Shown: piece after piece, positions 1 through 11,265 of the stretch | How the letters are laid out: each line of letters begins with the position of its first letter | Position numbering within the stretch: the first letter of the stretch is position 1 | Source: Paragorgia papillata | Lineage: Eukaryota; Cnidaria; Anthozoa; Scleralcyonacea; Coralliidae | NCBI GenBank assembly: GCA_035771165.1 | Contig: JAWNZC010000445.1 | Coordinates: 3,769,501 to 3,833,500 of the forward strand | Length of the DNA: 64,000 bases | Reading direction: 5' to 3' | Notes under the pieces: model-generated | Told to the model about the DNA's origin: nothing | The model's input: only the letters and a program-made list of their open reading frames with translations | Databases searched by the model: none | Program-made: the position numbers and the translations under genes

Positions 1-386
1 CATAAGAACAAAACTGGGAGACACGATAATATTTTACCGCATTATTTCAGCCGTTCCACCAGCAGATTCAATTCGCCATCACTCCTCACCACCACCAAAT
101 TTTGGAAAGGTAATGACTGTATGCACGAAGTTGTATTACATACTTTAAAGAAACACCTAGCAGTTACTGTGAAAACATTCCAAGCCCCCGGCTGACTAGA
201 ATAGAAAGCAGTACCTACTGATATAGTCATTAAGCGTCAGGCTACAAAACTTGTCTTCAATGCACCTGACATACTGGTAAGCTATATAGTGTACCTATAT
301 GTCCAAAATATCATTTCTATAAGTAATCTGTCATTTAATTGAGTTTTTTTTTATGCTTGTCATTCAGTAGTCTTTGAAGAACAAGC
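1..386. other. 5' flank of fibrinogen-like gene, nothing recognised
   Basis: AT-rich sequence upstream of the first coding exon. It holds no convincing ORF, repeat or RNA gene, and presumably contains the promoter and 5' UTR of the gene starting at 387. I see no clear TATA box at a usual distance. Confidence 0.4.
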
Positions 387-804
387 ATGATGGGCTTTCC
401 GCTTCTTCCATTGTTCCTTGGAACATTCATTCTGCTCTTCTTTGACACGGGACTTTGCTCAAATTCCAAAGACGATGGCCACGTCAAAGGTCATAGCCAG
501 ATTCACGAAGCCAAGAATTTAATCGATGCACTATCAGCCAACCTTCATTTGAACCTTGAGACTTATCAGAGAAAGTACTCCTTATTACAACGACAATCAT
601 CTCTGTTCCTTGCCGAAAGCACCGCAGCACGGAAAGAATTAAAAACGATAAACAAACTAAAGCAACTTCTCAATGAATTGGTCGTTGGAAAAACCTCTAT
701 ATGTCAGCAGTTCTACTCCGATTTTGACTTCACAGTAGCACGCCCAATTATTATAAAACCCAAAAGTTCAGCGTTGCCTGAAGATTATACAGTAAAACTG
801 CAAG
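387..804 (+). CDS. Secreted fibrinogen-like protein, exon 1 (signal peptide and helical region)
   Basis: First coding exon of a three-exon gene (387-804, 3450-4819, 5731-5985) coding about 680 residues. ATG codons at 387 and 390 open a classic signal peptide: a hydrophobic core of Leu/Phe/Ile followed by DTGLCS near residue 25. Residues about 35-115 are rich in Leu, Lys, Glu and Gln and look helical, possibly coiled coil. The exon ends at CAAG|GTATGG with one base of a codon left over, which the next exon completes (G+TC = Val) with the frame kept. The 418-nt length fits that phase. The product should be secreted or part of the extracellular matrix. I recognise no named orthologue; similarity to cnidarian matrix or lectin-like proteins is inferred. 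Confidence 0.75.
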
Positions 805-1467
805 GTATGGAATAATCGCATGCTGCTATATATATATATAGGTTCGCGTTTTATACTTTTTTTACTTATTATATACTATTACCAGAAATTTGGGACAAGA
901 TGGCGTCGCGCGGGTGCATATAGACCATTAAACATGGCGGCCAAATCGTATAAGGAACAATACAGTATACGTAAAATCGTAAATTTTAAAATTTCTCCTA
1001 CTATATAGGGACATAGACTTTTCGGTTGCGGAGCTCGATTCCTGTAAAGAGTTAAGTAAGGAAACGTTATAACAAAAAATGTTCGCTTACCGAAATACAC
1101 AGCCGGTTCCCAACATCGATTTATTTACGCTGCTTATTTGACTCATTCTATATGTAAGCCATAGTAGTCCTGCTAAACATGCGATACAAATCTGGCAAAT
1201 ACACCATCTTCCTTGTGAACGATGCAAAGTGCGGAGCTTGCTATGTATTTAGCAATGTTCGAACTGCTAATATAACTCGTAAATATCTCCGTATCTAACA
1301 ACATTGCGGTTCCCAAAGCCTTTAAACTTTCTTGGTTTTACAGTGTGTTTGAGCAATACACCAAATTGTAGTTTTATTTAGGCCCACATGCAAATTAGTT
1401 TCCTTTTCAATTTGGGCCCCTATGCAAATTACATCGTGTCTATTAAAGCATAACGGGAAGATAACAT

Positions 1468-1715
1468 AGGCTGGGACTGTTTTTTCATGTTTTGAGTTCA
1501 TTATTTTTAGACACTACGTTTAGGATTATTGTCAAGGATAATTGATAAGCAAATTTTATCCCGTTATAGAATACCTAAGCATTAAAAGGTTTCTGAAATC
1601 AGAAATGTTATGTTTACTACGGCTGCTTCAGCCTCATGTTATAAACGAACTACGTTTTATCTCGACTAGGATTGTATGCACATGCAGTCGAAACTCCGAT
1701 TTCGTCTATCAGCAG
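1468..1715. repeat. Interspersed repeat, copy 1 (intron 1 of fibrinogen-like gene)
   Basis: Begins around GGCTGGGACTGTTTTTTCAT and matches 11591-11830 in the same orientation with few changes. The two are dispersed copies of one element of at least 230 bp. There is no coding content; class unknown. Confidence 0.7.
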
Positions 1716-2299
1716 GAGGCCGTTATGTCTAAACGTGGAGATGAGCTGCGAGAAGGACAAACGACGAAGCCACGGAGGTCTCTTCTCTTTCGAGCAGCCT
1801 GCAGCCATGTTTGTTGCGATCTTTGTTCGAAGCAGCCGTTTGCATTTTCGCAAAATATTTACTGTATATTATTATCATGGGAGTAACCACTGGCTACGAA
1901 CGCGGGCGCAAAATGTCCCAAATTCCTTGGTAATTCACTAATTACTATATAGTTAATATATAGGCGTACTGAAACCGGTCTGTTTTTTCCCTTCAGCTTG
2001 GCAGCACCCAATAACACATTTGTTCATATCGATTGTGATCTATATATCAGTAGATGTTGCTATAATTTTTTAATATATATTAGTATATATTTGGTTATCT
2101 TTAAATTTATTCACAATTGTAATATGACAAGAACGCATTTCTTAGTTTTCCTTATCGTCACTAACTTCTCTTCCCTATTTCGAATTATAGAGCAGAGCGG
2201 GGGAATATTTAATTAACTTCTCAAATCATTAATAATTCATGAGCTCATTAGCCAATCAGAGAAAAATATTTGGTCATGTGTATGAGTTTTGAAACTTGG

Positions 2300-2400
2300 T
2301 AAAGGTCGCACAAACTGAATTCATAATTAAGAAATCAGATAATAAACGGTACGAACAAAGAACCGTTTTTACCACATTTCTTAATTATAAATTCAACGTG
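2300..2400. repeat. Short AT-rich hairpin
   Basis: GAATTCATAATTAAGAAAT on the left faces ATTTCTTAATTATAAATTC on the right around an ACGGT...ACCGT centre. It is probably a tiny foldback element. Confidence 0.5.
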
Positions 2401-2506
2401 AAACCATTGTGTAATCTAATATGCACCAATATCAAGTCCCTCTACTATATAATTCACGATTGAGAAGCTATTTCATGAACTCGTGTATCGTGTTTTAGGA
2501 GGGGTT

Positions 2507-3110
2507 GCAAACACTCGAGAACAACAAAAATCACTCGGCCTATTATCTCGTAATTTTCAATGTTCTCTCGTGTTTGTAAAACATTCGAAAACAATAAAAA
2601 TCACTCGGCTGAGGTTATTACATAACCACATTTAAAGTTATTGTCATATATGGGCATGGTGACAGGAACGCCGAGTTATATTGAAACACCACTTATGAGA
2701 GAGGAAATAACAATCTTGTACTCAAGCTCTTCGCTCTGCGCCCTCTAAAAGGAAATGTTTTTCTGTTATTTAATATTCACATCTTGTTCGGCGGGAGCCC
2801 TATTTACTCAAACTTGTTATTTGTTACTTATCACTCTGCTGTTATCAGAATGCATTAGCACCGCTTGCTTTGTTTTGTTGTGACTAACCTGCAAAAAGTT
2901 GTTTGCAAGTTTGTAACAAATTATGATCAACAAACTTGTTGCAGGTTGTTGTAACAATTTTCTGTGGTAAATTGCTACAAGGTTGACAACAGCGAGCTTG
3001 TAACAGTAAGAACTTGTAACAACTTCTCCATGAAATAGCGTTATAACTGCTTGTTTACCTACTTGTTCACAGGCTTGTTATACAAGCTTCTTCCGAACAC
3101 GTCATGACAT
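2507..3110. repeat. Degenerate CACTCG- and TTGTAAC-rich repeats in intron 1
   Basis: Two near copies of an AACAANAAAAATCACTCGGC unit lie at about 2520 and 2600. From about 2840 to 3080 the words ACTTGTAACAA, CTTGTT and GTTGTTAC recur in both orientations, a diffuse self-similar region rather than an ordered array. No gene seen. Confidence 0.45.
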
Positions 3111-3449
3111 TTTGTTCAGTAACTTCTAAAAGGAGTATTTAAATCAATATTTTTCCGAGTTGATTTTGTTAATGTAGTTTCTCTACTGGCCCTCGTCACA
3201 TTGCGTTTTGTTTTTCCTCGTCATCATTGTTATCTGACGTTATATTTTAACGTGAGAAGTCTTTTTATGTGAGTGGTTGTTTTACATAAGAAATTTACCT
3301 TTGCCTGCCGTTTGTCGTTTGGCGTAGGAACGTGAAGCTTAAACAGTTAAACTCTCTATTGTCAAAAATATGACAAATGATTTACATTAGCTCATTTACT
3401 CTGTTTCACTTGCAAACAGCTCTTAATATATTGTTTCTTGCCATTTTAG

Positions 3450-4819
3450 TCAATCATCGCCAATTAATAGATGCTGGCTTAGCCCTGAGTAATGGAAATG
3501 ACTTGAGGGTCTTTTACCAGAAACTTGGAGAGTGTCGAGCAAAAGAAATTGATCGGATTGTGGAAAATATTGCTACCACAAAAGCAATAGTGGTTTTCAA
3601 GCTGCAAGAGAGGTTGGACAAAACAGAAATCTCGAAATACTTTTTAGTCTACGGAAATCAAAATGCTGGTCGACCGAAAAAAGACCCAGAAAATGTTTAC
3701 CTTTTCAACGATGACTTTTCTGACACAAACTTAAAGACAAAGTGGCAAAGCAACTGGGGGTCGTCTCAAGTGGTCAGTGGTCAATTGGAACTGAAAACGG
3801 GTAAAACACCGACCGGAGATAATGCAGAAGTGGCAATTTTTGTAAAAGAAGGCGGTGATTGGACAGATATAGAAGTGGAATTGGACATGATGGAAAACGT
3901 CGATGGTGCTAGCCCTGGCCCGTTCTTGCGAGTCAAGGACGTCAATATTAAAAGAACCAGTGCTTGGTGGTTTGATTACCAAATGGGAAAATCTAAGTGT
4001 ACAATGCGGCCATTTAAGAATAACAATGATGGGAACTGGTTATACACAAGAACACTACGTAAACCGCTGGTTGCTCGAGCGTGGATTCACACAAAGTACC
4101 GTGTGGTTGGCGACAAATTTTCTCATTGGGTAAATGGTGACGTCATTCACGACAATGTCAAAGTGTCTTCTAAGTGGATGATTGACCAAGGCACATTAGG
4201 ACTTGGATGTCACACTGGCAGTTGTAATACATTTTACGATAACATCAGAGTAACAAGATATGTTTCTTCTAATCCAACACTTTCTCTTGGGACCGAATGC
4301 AAAGTAGACATAAAAAAATTCTACGGGCTCGGTAACTCAGACCAAAATCCTGCCACGTCTTGTAAACAGATTCATGACATTTCTCTTCATAACGGACAAC
4401 ACAGATTGCAAAACGGTGTTTACTGGATAAAGACTGCCGCTAACCAGTCAGTACCGACTTACTGTGATCTAGTCAATGGTGGTTGGACGTTGGTAGGGAA
4501 GATCAGTGGATACGTTGGCAACATTTACCAGACTTGGTTGATAAAAAATCACAAGGTTAACAGTTTGGCCAATCCAGCTCTTCCAAATATCAAAGAGGTG
4601 AGCTGCATAGATGCGCGCTACATGGCCACTTACCATGCAGACACTGTCATGTTGGCCAGCGGTGAAAATCCCAAAGGAATTGGCGCAAAATGGGTTAAGT
4701 GGTCTTTGCCAGATCAACGAGAAAGCAAGACATTGTGGACCCACGCTGTTGGTTTAAAAAATGTTAAGGCCTCACTAATGGTACTTGTTTCAGTGAAAGC
4801 TTGGAATGGAGTGGAAAAG
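3450..4819 (+). CDS. Secreted fibrinogen-like protein, exon 2 (beta-sandwich and start of fibrinogen-like domain)
   Basis: Large middle exon. The acceptor is TTGCCATTTTAG|TC at 3449/3450 and the donor GAAAAG|GTTGGG at 4819/4820. Residues about 140-215 of the protein continue the helical region. At about 222-409 lies a beta-sandwich of the concanavalin/DUF1080 type: it begins YLFNDDFSD, has W-rich strands, a G-D-x-F-x-x-W-V-N-G-x-V-I-x-D hairpin and ends FYDNIRVTRY. From about residue 443 a fibrinogen-like domain starts with a Cys (CKQIHDISL), then NGVYWI, a YCD motif and GGWTLVGK, the signature of fibrinogen-related and collagen C-propeptide-like domains of cnidarians. The open frame runs past the donor into intron sequence to a stop near 5000. 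That tail is low-complexity and intronic. The exon is 1370 nt and ends in phase 0. Confidence 0.78.
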
Positions 4820-5335
4820 GTTGGGATAAAATATACTGCTATATACCTATATAATTTATTATGCATATATATACAACTACCTAGATACAGTAAGTTTCTA
4901 TTCGGAAAGAGAGAAAGAAAAGGAAGGAAAGAAAGAAGGAAGGAAGGATCCAAGAAGGGAGGGAGGAGGGAAGGATCCAGGAAAGCAGTCCGGGATTAAC
5001 CTCCCCAGGGCCGGGGGCGAAAATATTTTAGGGCCGGTCACAAACTGAGAGCCATCCCCGGAGTACGGTGAACTGAAAGCGTAGGTTGATCGGATCATCG
5101 GAGAACTGAAAGCGTAGGTTGATCGGATCATCGGAGGTTCGTACTTAGGCTGCCTCAGGTGCCACTCCCCTCCCGCTTTCAAACAGAAGAACAGAAGGGG
5201 GCCTGTGGCTGAGTTAGCGTGTGATTTTCAAAGAGAAACTGCATACTTTTTTTATTCACTCATTTTTATGGGCCGGTCAGAATCTGGGGCTGGGGGCAAA
5301 TGCCCCCTTTGCCCCATAGGTAATCCGCCACTGCA

Positions 5336-5500
5336 GGAAGGAAGGGAGAGAGGGAGGGAATGAGGGAGGGAGGGAATGGGGGAGGGCGGAAGGAAGGAAT
5401 TTCGAAGGAAGGAAGGAAGGAAGGAAGGAAGGAAGGAAGGAAGGAAGGAAGGAAGGAAGGAAGGAAGGAAGGAAGGAAGAAAGAAGGAAGGAAGGAACTG
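5336..5500 (+). repeat. GGAA/GGGA microsatellite (intron 2 of fibrinogen-like gene)
   Basis: Interrupted GGGA/GGAA units from 5336 become a nearly pure (GGAA)n run from about 5403 to 5480. It gives spurious poly-Lys or Ser/Pro/Leu ORFs. Further GACGGACG units lie at 5645-5690. Confidence 0.9.
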
Positions 5501-5730
5501 AAGACGAATTAACGGACAGACGGACAGACAGATAAACAGACAAATGCACGGACAGAGGTAAAGGTAAGGTAAGGTAAATTTTATTTTAACAGGGTAGCCC
5601 GTTCAACTACATGGCTGGTGTCCAGAGGGGCACTGGATGTCTATGACGGACGGACGGAGAGACGGACGGAGAGACGGACGGACAAACAGAGACAGAAAAT
5701 GAAAGTATTAAATGTATTTATTGATTTTAG

Positions 5731-5985
5731 TCGTGTTATCAAAATAAATTTGGAATAATGCCAATACCTCAACACGGAGGCTCCTATCCTTCTGCATCTT
5801 TCAATACAGCTGGTAATACAAATGTCAACGATTACTGTATGGCTGTTGGTGTCCAAAAAAGAGGAACAAAAGCTGATGGATGGAGTCAAAATGCTAATGG
5901 ATACGATTCACCCAACAGTAATTCCGATTGGCCCAATAAGTCGTACAACCACGGTTCTCCGTTTGTGACCGTTTGGTTGAAATGA
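5731..5985 (+). CDS. Secreted fibrinogen-like protein, exon 3 (C-terminus)
   Basis: Terminal exon after acceptor TTGATTTTAG|TCG at 5730/5731, phase 0, stop TGA at 5983-5985. It codes about 84 residues with paired Cys (SCYQNK and DYCMAVGV), a Gly/Ser/Asn-rich stretch and the end FVTVWLK. The pattern suits the C-terminal half of a fibrinogen-like domain, with Cys pairs and aromatic/Gly turns. Joined to the earlier exons the CDS is 2043 nt (681 codons with stop). No AATAAA was found in the next 200 bases, so the poly(A) site is unknown. Confidence 0.72.
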   Translation, partial: SCYQNKFGIMPIPQHGGSYPSASFNTAGNTNVNDYCMAVGVQKRGTKADGWSQNANGYDSPNSNSDWPNKSYNHGSPFVTVWLK

Positions 5986-6224
5986 AGCTTCTGGTTCGTT
6001 GAAAAACAAGAAGAATTATAAGACGTGTTAATTTTTTAATGTAAACGTGTTGTAACTGTTACTATTCTTTTTTAATATTATCAGCTTAGAGATCTAGAAT
6101 GGTAATTGATTATTGTGAATTGTATCACGATAATTCTATTTGCCTGGTTACATATCTTACATCGGTGAATTATTGATCTGTAGCGCAATGTGATGATAAG
6201 TATATGTTAGCTTTTGATGTACTA

Positions 6225-6372
6225 TTTCAAAAACGAGTTCAAGTGTTTGATCACGGTATCAAAACACTCGAAAGCTAATGAATCTCGAGGGGCGAAACCC
6301 CTCGAGATTCATTAGCTTTCGAGTGTTTTGATACCGTGATCAAACACGCAGAACGAGTTTTTGAAATGGCTT
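6225..6372. repeat. Long perfect hairpin foldback
   Basis: Two arms of about 60-70 bp are nearly perfect reverse complements around a small GGCGAAACC loop at 6290-6300. They share GTGTTTGATCACGGTATC and CACTCGAAAGCTAATG. The outer ends carry ATTTCAAAAA...TTTTTGAAAT. The structure is that of a palindromic MITE. Confidence 0.85.
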
Positions 6373-6828
6373 CTCAAATGAAAGACAATGAACCAATGAG
6401 CCACCGTTGTGGGACTTGTGGATGTTTTGTGATACAATTTTACTCAATCGTATCGTGTTTCCTGTTTAATTAACAGATCAAACACTAGTGTTTGATGCAG
6501 TGCTTTACCGTGTTTCACAGCCCATTCACGTGACGGAATGGAGCTGTCTAATTGAGTAAAATTCTCATGAATTATTAATGAATTTGAGAAGAATCATATA
6601 ACTTATTAGTTAGTTATTAATTTTATTTTTTTTTATTAATTTGGTGTTAGATAAAAATTTAGACAGTAATAAGCCACCTGAAGCACATGTTTGTTTTTGT
6701 TTGGGTTTTTTTTGTCTTTTTTTTTTTTTGAGAAAAGAGCATTTTACGACAAACCGCAAACGTGCCCCTTCTGCTTCTCGGTTCCTACGGCTACGCACGT
6801 TGTTTGAAAAGGTAAGTTTAAGTAGTAG

Positions 6829-7257
6829 CAATCTCGTTCCCAGAGCCCATGTTTCCCACCCGGGTAACGAGAGACTCTCCCACCTGGGAAACGAGAGACT
6901 CTGGGATAATCCGTTTCAAATCGTTACGTTATTGGCTGAATAGTGAGCATGAGTTGGTCTGAAGTGACCGGAAGTAGAATTAATAAAACCAAAATAACAA
7001 AGATGTCGGACAAGACTCCAGTGAAGACGTTGCCGCGATCGATATCTCCGCCGTATGTGTGTAATTCGATGCTGTAATGTGATGCTGTAATTCGAGCTTC
7101 GCCAGCAACCCCATTGACTTGTTTGGGGAAAAGTCAAACAAGGAGAACATATACTATCCAGATTCCGCTCGGATATTTACGCATGCGTACCTGAACCGGA
7201 ATAACAAGAATCCTGTGATTTCCCAGGTGGGGAACGTGGGCTATGGGAACGAGATTG
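6829..7257. mobile_element. MULE-like MITE with CAATCTCGTTCC ends, copy 1
   Basis: Ends CAATCTCGTTCCCAGAGCCC and its reverse complement (one difference) bound a 429-bp element. The 9 bp before it (AAGTAGTAG) and after it (AAGAAGTAG) match at 8 of 9 positions, a target duplication of the size usual for Mutator-like elements. The left TIR is internally duplicated. The same family recurs at 24107-24305 and a relative lies at 44123-44466. No transposase inside. Confidence 0.75.
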
Positions 7258-7697
7258 AAGAAGTAGTAAAAATATTCGCGTCCGATCTTCATGGACATCT
7301 ACAATGGCTCGCCGGTTAGATAAGATCATTTTAAGTCAGAAAAAGCTGAATTTGAGCCACAGTTTCTTATAACTTTGATAAAACATTTGTTTTATTAATC
7401 GATGTTTTAACAGTATTTACAAATATTGATAAACATTAATTTCTTTTTAATTTTCCTTATGAATTATTAATGAATTTGTCAATTTGATAACTGTAGTTCG
7501 AGCTTAATTCTAGCCAATCTGGACCAAAGTTTGAGAAGTTAACTGCAATTTAACTACGCGATGGGTACTGAGTTAAATCTGTCGTTTAATAAGAGTTAGT
7601 TATACAACTAAGTTGGCCAAATGGCAACAAAGCCAAGAATAAAGTTCATCAACATGCTGATGGCGTATGACTCCGTAAAATCATTAAAAAATAGTAA

Positions 7698-8045
7698 TAT
7701 CGTCTGCACCATAGTCAATCGAGATATGGTCTGGAAACTCAGCTAAAGTCTTTGGTCTATCTTTTTGTTCTCCTTTATGCATTTTTTGTGCCGGCTGCAC
7801 GGTCACTGAACACATTCAATTGTGAACACATTGTATTTTAGTATAATGAAAGAATTGTCCAATAGCAACGTTTCAGTTCAATCACTCAACCGTGCTATTT
7901 AAATATTAATAAACCTACAACAAAAGATGTGCAAGGTGTAACGTACGGTTCAACATAAAATCCCAGCTCGTTATAGGCGCTTTGACGTTTGCCGAGTTTC
8001 CAGACCATATCTCGATTGACTATATGTCTGCACAGGACGAAAAGA
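7698..8045. repeat. TIR element, unknown class
   Basis: The words CAATCGAGATATGGTCTGGA (left, near 7717) and TCCAGACCATATCTCGATTG (right, near 8000) are exact reverse complements about 280 bp apart, with GTCTGCAC copies just outside. It is a non-coding foldback or MITE. Confidence 0.6.
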
Positions 8046-8110
8046 TGAATTTTCAACGTTGCAAATTTATACGCAACGTTATGGCAGATTTACTCATTGT
8101 GGGTATTGCA

Positions 8111-8281
8111 TATAGAGCGTTTTCATCTAACGTCACGGCGGCCATATTGGTGTACCAAAACAATGAAATGGCGGCCATATTGGTGTACGATATGGGAATT
8201 AGCTCTTTCTTATTCAAATATTTCGTATTGTTTCACCACCCCAATGGGGCCACCGATCACGTGAGTGAAAACGCTCTATAG
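8111..8281. mobile_element. Small MITE, TATAGAGCGTTTTCA ends
   Basis: TIRs TATAGAGCGTTTTCA and TGAAAACGCTCTATA bound 171 bp with an internal GGCGGCCATATTGGTGTAC direct duplication. The ends look like a TA-target MITE. I recall similar ends from cnidarian genomes but cannot verify this here. Confidence 0.7.
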
Positions 8282-8616
8282 CTGCAAATACCGCGATTGC
8301 ATTCAGTAATTTTCATGCCGTGCAAATTTGACGCAAATCGTTCTCCAATTTAATCGTAATAAGAAATAAATTTGAATTACTTCAGAAATTATACTGGTGC
8401 AAATTAATCTGGAATTAATTTGCATAGATGATAAATGTACGTGTGAATTTATAGCAGACGCGAGTGATGAGATTACAGCTGAATTCCCAGGTTAAGAACA
8501 TTATTCGAATATCTCGCAATATTTACACAAAAACACGTTCAGTAAACCATTACAAAAATAAAATTGCATCAATTAATAATACACACTATGCATGCATTAA
8601 CATTAAATCATTTAAA

Positions 8617-8828
8617 TGTAGCAATGTATTACATCATTCAACGTGGAATCGTGTTTACATCATTTAACGAGTAACAAGATATGATAATTAGGTTTGACAG
8701 CGCAAGCGATTAGGAACGAACGTAGTCGTATGACAGACAGAACCGCGTCACTCGCTTGATTGCACGCAAAGCAGATTTGTGTGTAAACGCCATATATACG
8801 TACAGTGTAAAGAAATAAAGATAAGTAG
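8617..8828 (+). repeat. 5' LTR, 3'-truncated
   Basis: Starts TGTAGCAATG and matches the first 212 bp of the 3' LTR, then stops at ATAAGTAG and passes directly into RNase H coding sequence. The remaining LTR (about 96 bp), primer-binding site and gag-pol start are absent. Confidence 0.85.
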
Positions 8829-11173
8829 GAGCCGCACTGTACCAAGTCCAAAACGGTAAAGAGCGAGTTATTGCTTTCGGTAGTAGAACACTCTCGGACT
8901 CCGAACGAAGGTACTGTGCATACCGTAGAGAATTTCTGGCGTTAAAATGGGCCGTAACTGTGAAGTTTCATCACTACCTTTATGGACACAAGTTCCATGT
9001 CGTCACCGACAGCAATCCTCTTACTTATTTGGTCACCTCCCCTAAATTATGCGCAACGGACCATCGATGGTTAGCTGCAATGGCCCAGTTTGACTTCAGC
9101 ATAGCGTATCGCGCTGGCAAGGCCCACTCCGACGCCGATGGACTTTCTCGAATGCCCCGCCCATCTCCTAACCCAACGACGTCAGATGAAGAGTATGTAA
9201 AGCCTTTCCTGGCGCGACTAATGCGTGTCAGCAACGCAGCAGTTACGTGTCAGTCAGCGAACGTCTTTCGTGCTCTTTGTCAATATCACCAGGTCAGCAA
9301 CGAATACAAACCAGACCAAGTGGATCACCCAATGGTTGAAGCAGTAAGTCTGGATGCCACGGTCGTCAAGCCTGTGGAGCAACCTCCTACGTGTCCAAAT
9401 CGAAGCACTTTTCCATCCTTGTCGCCTGCCTCGTGGTCCAGACTACAGCAACAAGATCCCGTGATCAGTCAAATTCTACTATTCCTAAAAAGTCATCGAA
9501 TGACTGCGAACCACAGCAAGGACGAAGATGTCCAACGCCTGTTGAGAGAAAAGGATCGTCTGACCATTCGCCAAAATGTTCTCTATAGGAAACGAAACCT
9601 GGATGGGGCAGTCGTGGAACAAGTGGTTTTACCAGCCGCGCTGAAAGGCCGTGTCCTACGTGGCCTCCACGATGACGTGGGACATCTTGGACGGGATCGG
9701 ACACTGGACCTAGTAAGCTCTAGGTTCTACTGGCCTCGAATGACAAAAGACGTAGAAGACTACGTTAGAAAATGCGACCGGTGTATTAAGCGGAAGCACC
9801 CCGACCCGCCTCGAGCACCGATGTTATCCACCCACGCGAAAGAGCCCATGGAACTACTGTCGATGGACTTCCTTTCCTTGGAGCGTGGCAACGGTGGATA
9901 TGAAAACATCTTGGTGATCACTGACAGCTTCACCAAATACGCTTGGGCATTCCCTACGCGTAACCAGAAGGCCAGCACGGTGGCAAAACTTCTCTGGGAC
10001 AAGGTGCTGGTAAGCTATGGATTTCCAAAACGACTCCATGCCGATCAAGGTCGAGATTTTGAATCTAAGGTCATTCGCGACTTATGCAAGATTGCTGGTA
10101 TTCAAAAGACCCGGACAACACCATACCATCCCCAAGGTAACGGGCAGACCGAGCGATTTAATCGGACATTACTACATATGCTTGGAACCTTGGAAGGAGA
10201 TCAGAAACACGACTGGCCCAAGTACGTATCCACGTTGGTCCACGCCTATAACTGCACTAAACATGCTTCGACTGACTACTCACCATACTTCCTCATGTTT
10301 GGGCGTCCGCCTCGTCTCCCAATTGACGTCGACCTCGGATTAACATCAGGAAACGAAGAAGCCAAGCCCTATTCCGTTTTTGCCTCCGATCTCAGGAAAC
10401 GATTAAACCAAGCGTACGACGTTGCCACTCGTGCGATGAAGAAGAAAGCCGATGCGAACAAGAAGCACTACGATGGTCGTGCCCGAAATGCCGTTTTGTT
10501 ACCTGGAGATCGTGTTCTAGTAAAGAACGTAAGCATCAGAGGCAAACACAAGCTGGCAGATCGCTGGGAAGATATCCCGTATGTTATCGTCAAACAAGTG
10601 CCGGATCTTCCCGTCTACGTCGTCCGATCAACAGAAGGCAGTGTTAAGGAACGTACATTACATCGCAACTTGATCCTGCCCTTCGATGGAGCCCCATCGT
10701 CCGACCTGGAAGTGCAAGCAACCGAGGATCCCCCTTGTGCAAGTGATGCTATGCCCAATTCTCCAGTGGATGCACCGGACAACTCCGACCCCCCGATGGA
10801 AGAGAATCCAGAGGAATACGTCTTCCTCACCGGTCAACCAGAAGAAGTGCGTTCTCAAACCGATACCAGCGTTCCTCCAAACGAGTTGAACGAAGAACAC
10901 GAGGAAACAGTCGATGTCGGCAGTCCTGATCACATTGACTCCGACAATGAAGAGCTACCCATACAGAGTGCGACCCCGGATCCAGAACTCCGATCTAGTT
11001 CAGAAAACACAACCCGTTCGGGCCGACGTATCAGACCACCCAACCGTCTCATGATGGGAGCAAACTGGTTGACAAAAGTCAAGATCCTGCTGTCTCTCGT
11101 GAATGTAAATAACCAAGCTGTCATACAGAACATCCTTGGCCAGTGGTTTAACGATGAAACATTACGTTTTTAA
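8825..11173 (+). CDS. Gypsy RNase H-integrase polyprotein fragment
   Basis: Open frame with first ATG at 8960, but recognisable coding starts at 8828 directly after the LTR junction. Residues begin inside RNase H: GAALYQV, then RREFLALKWAV (catalytic Glu), VVTDSNPLTYL (catalytic Asp) and AYRAGKAHSDADGLSR (final Asp). The first catalytic Asp lay upstream and was lost. Integrase follows: a HHCC zinc finger (HxxxGHxGRDRT...CDRCIKRK), then the DD35E core with MDFLSLE, LHADQGRDF and the Glu in GNGQTERFNRTL, and a C-terminal GPY-like region (GDRVLVKN). About 780 codons, stop at 11171-11173. The frame is intact but the element cannot be autonomous without RT and gag. Confidence 0.88.
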   Translation, partial: VGAALYQVQNGKERVIAFGSRTLSDSERRYCAYRREFLALKWAVTVKFHHYLYGHKFHVVTDSNPLTYLVTSPKLCATDHRWLAAMAQFDFSIAYRAGKAHSDADGLSRMPRPSPNPTTSDEEYVKPFLARLMRVSNAAVTCQSANVFRALCQYHQVSNEYKPDQVDHPMVEAVSLDATVVKPVEQPPTCPNRSTFPSLSPASWSRLQQQDPVISQILLFLKSHRMTANHSKDEDVQRLLREKDRLTIRQNVLYRKRNLDGAVVEQVVLPAALKGRVLRGLHDDVGHLGRDRTLDLVSSRFYWPRMTKDVEDYVRKCDRCIKRKHPDPPRAPMLSTHAKEPMELLSMDFLSLERGNGGYENILVITDSFTKYAWAFPTRNQKASTVAKLLWDKVLVSYGFPKRLHADQGRDFESKVIRDLCKIAGIQKTRTTPYHPQGNGQTERFNRTLLHMLGTLEGDQKHDWPKYVSTLVHAYNCTKHASTDYSPYFLMFGRPPRLPIDVDLGLTSGNEEAKPYSVFASDLRKRLNQAYDVATRAMKKKADANKKHYDGRARNAVLLPGDRVLVKNVSIRGKHKLADRWEDIPYVIVKQVPDLPVYVVRSTEGSVKERTLHRNLILPFDGAPSSDLEVQATEDPPCASDAMPNSPVDAPDNSDPPMEENPEEYVFLTGQPEEVRSQTDTSVPPNELNEEHEETVDVGSPDHIDSDNEELPIQSATPDPELRSSSENTTRSGRRIRPPNRLMMGANWLTKVKILLSLVNVNNQAVIQNILGQWFNDETLRF

Positions 11174-11265
11174 AGTGTTTTTTTTTTTTAAATAAAATAT
11201 ATACTGTATACATATATATATTTCATTACAACGTCGGGACGACGTTTTCTCACTAGGGGGGAATG

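Noticed and set aside
4820..4999. Read-through of the fibrinogen-like exon 2 frame to a Lys/Arg/Gly-rich tail
   Set aside because: The tail comes from AT-rich and GGAA-type intron sequence. The donor at 4820 and the in-phase exon 3 at 5731 complete the fibrinogen-like domain.
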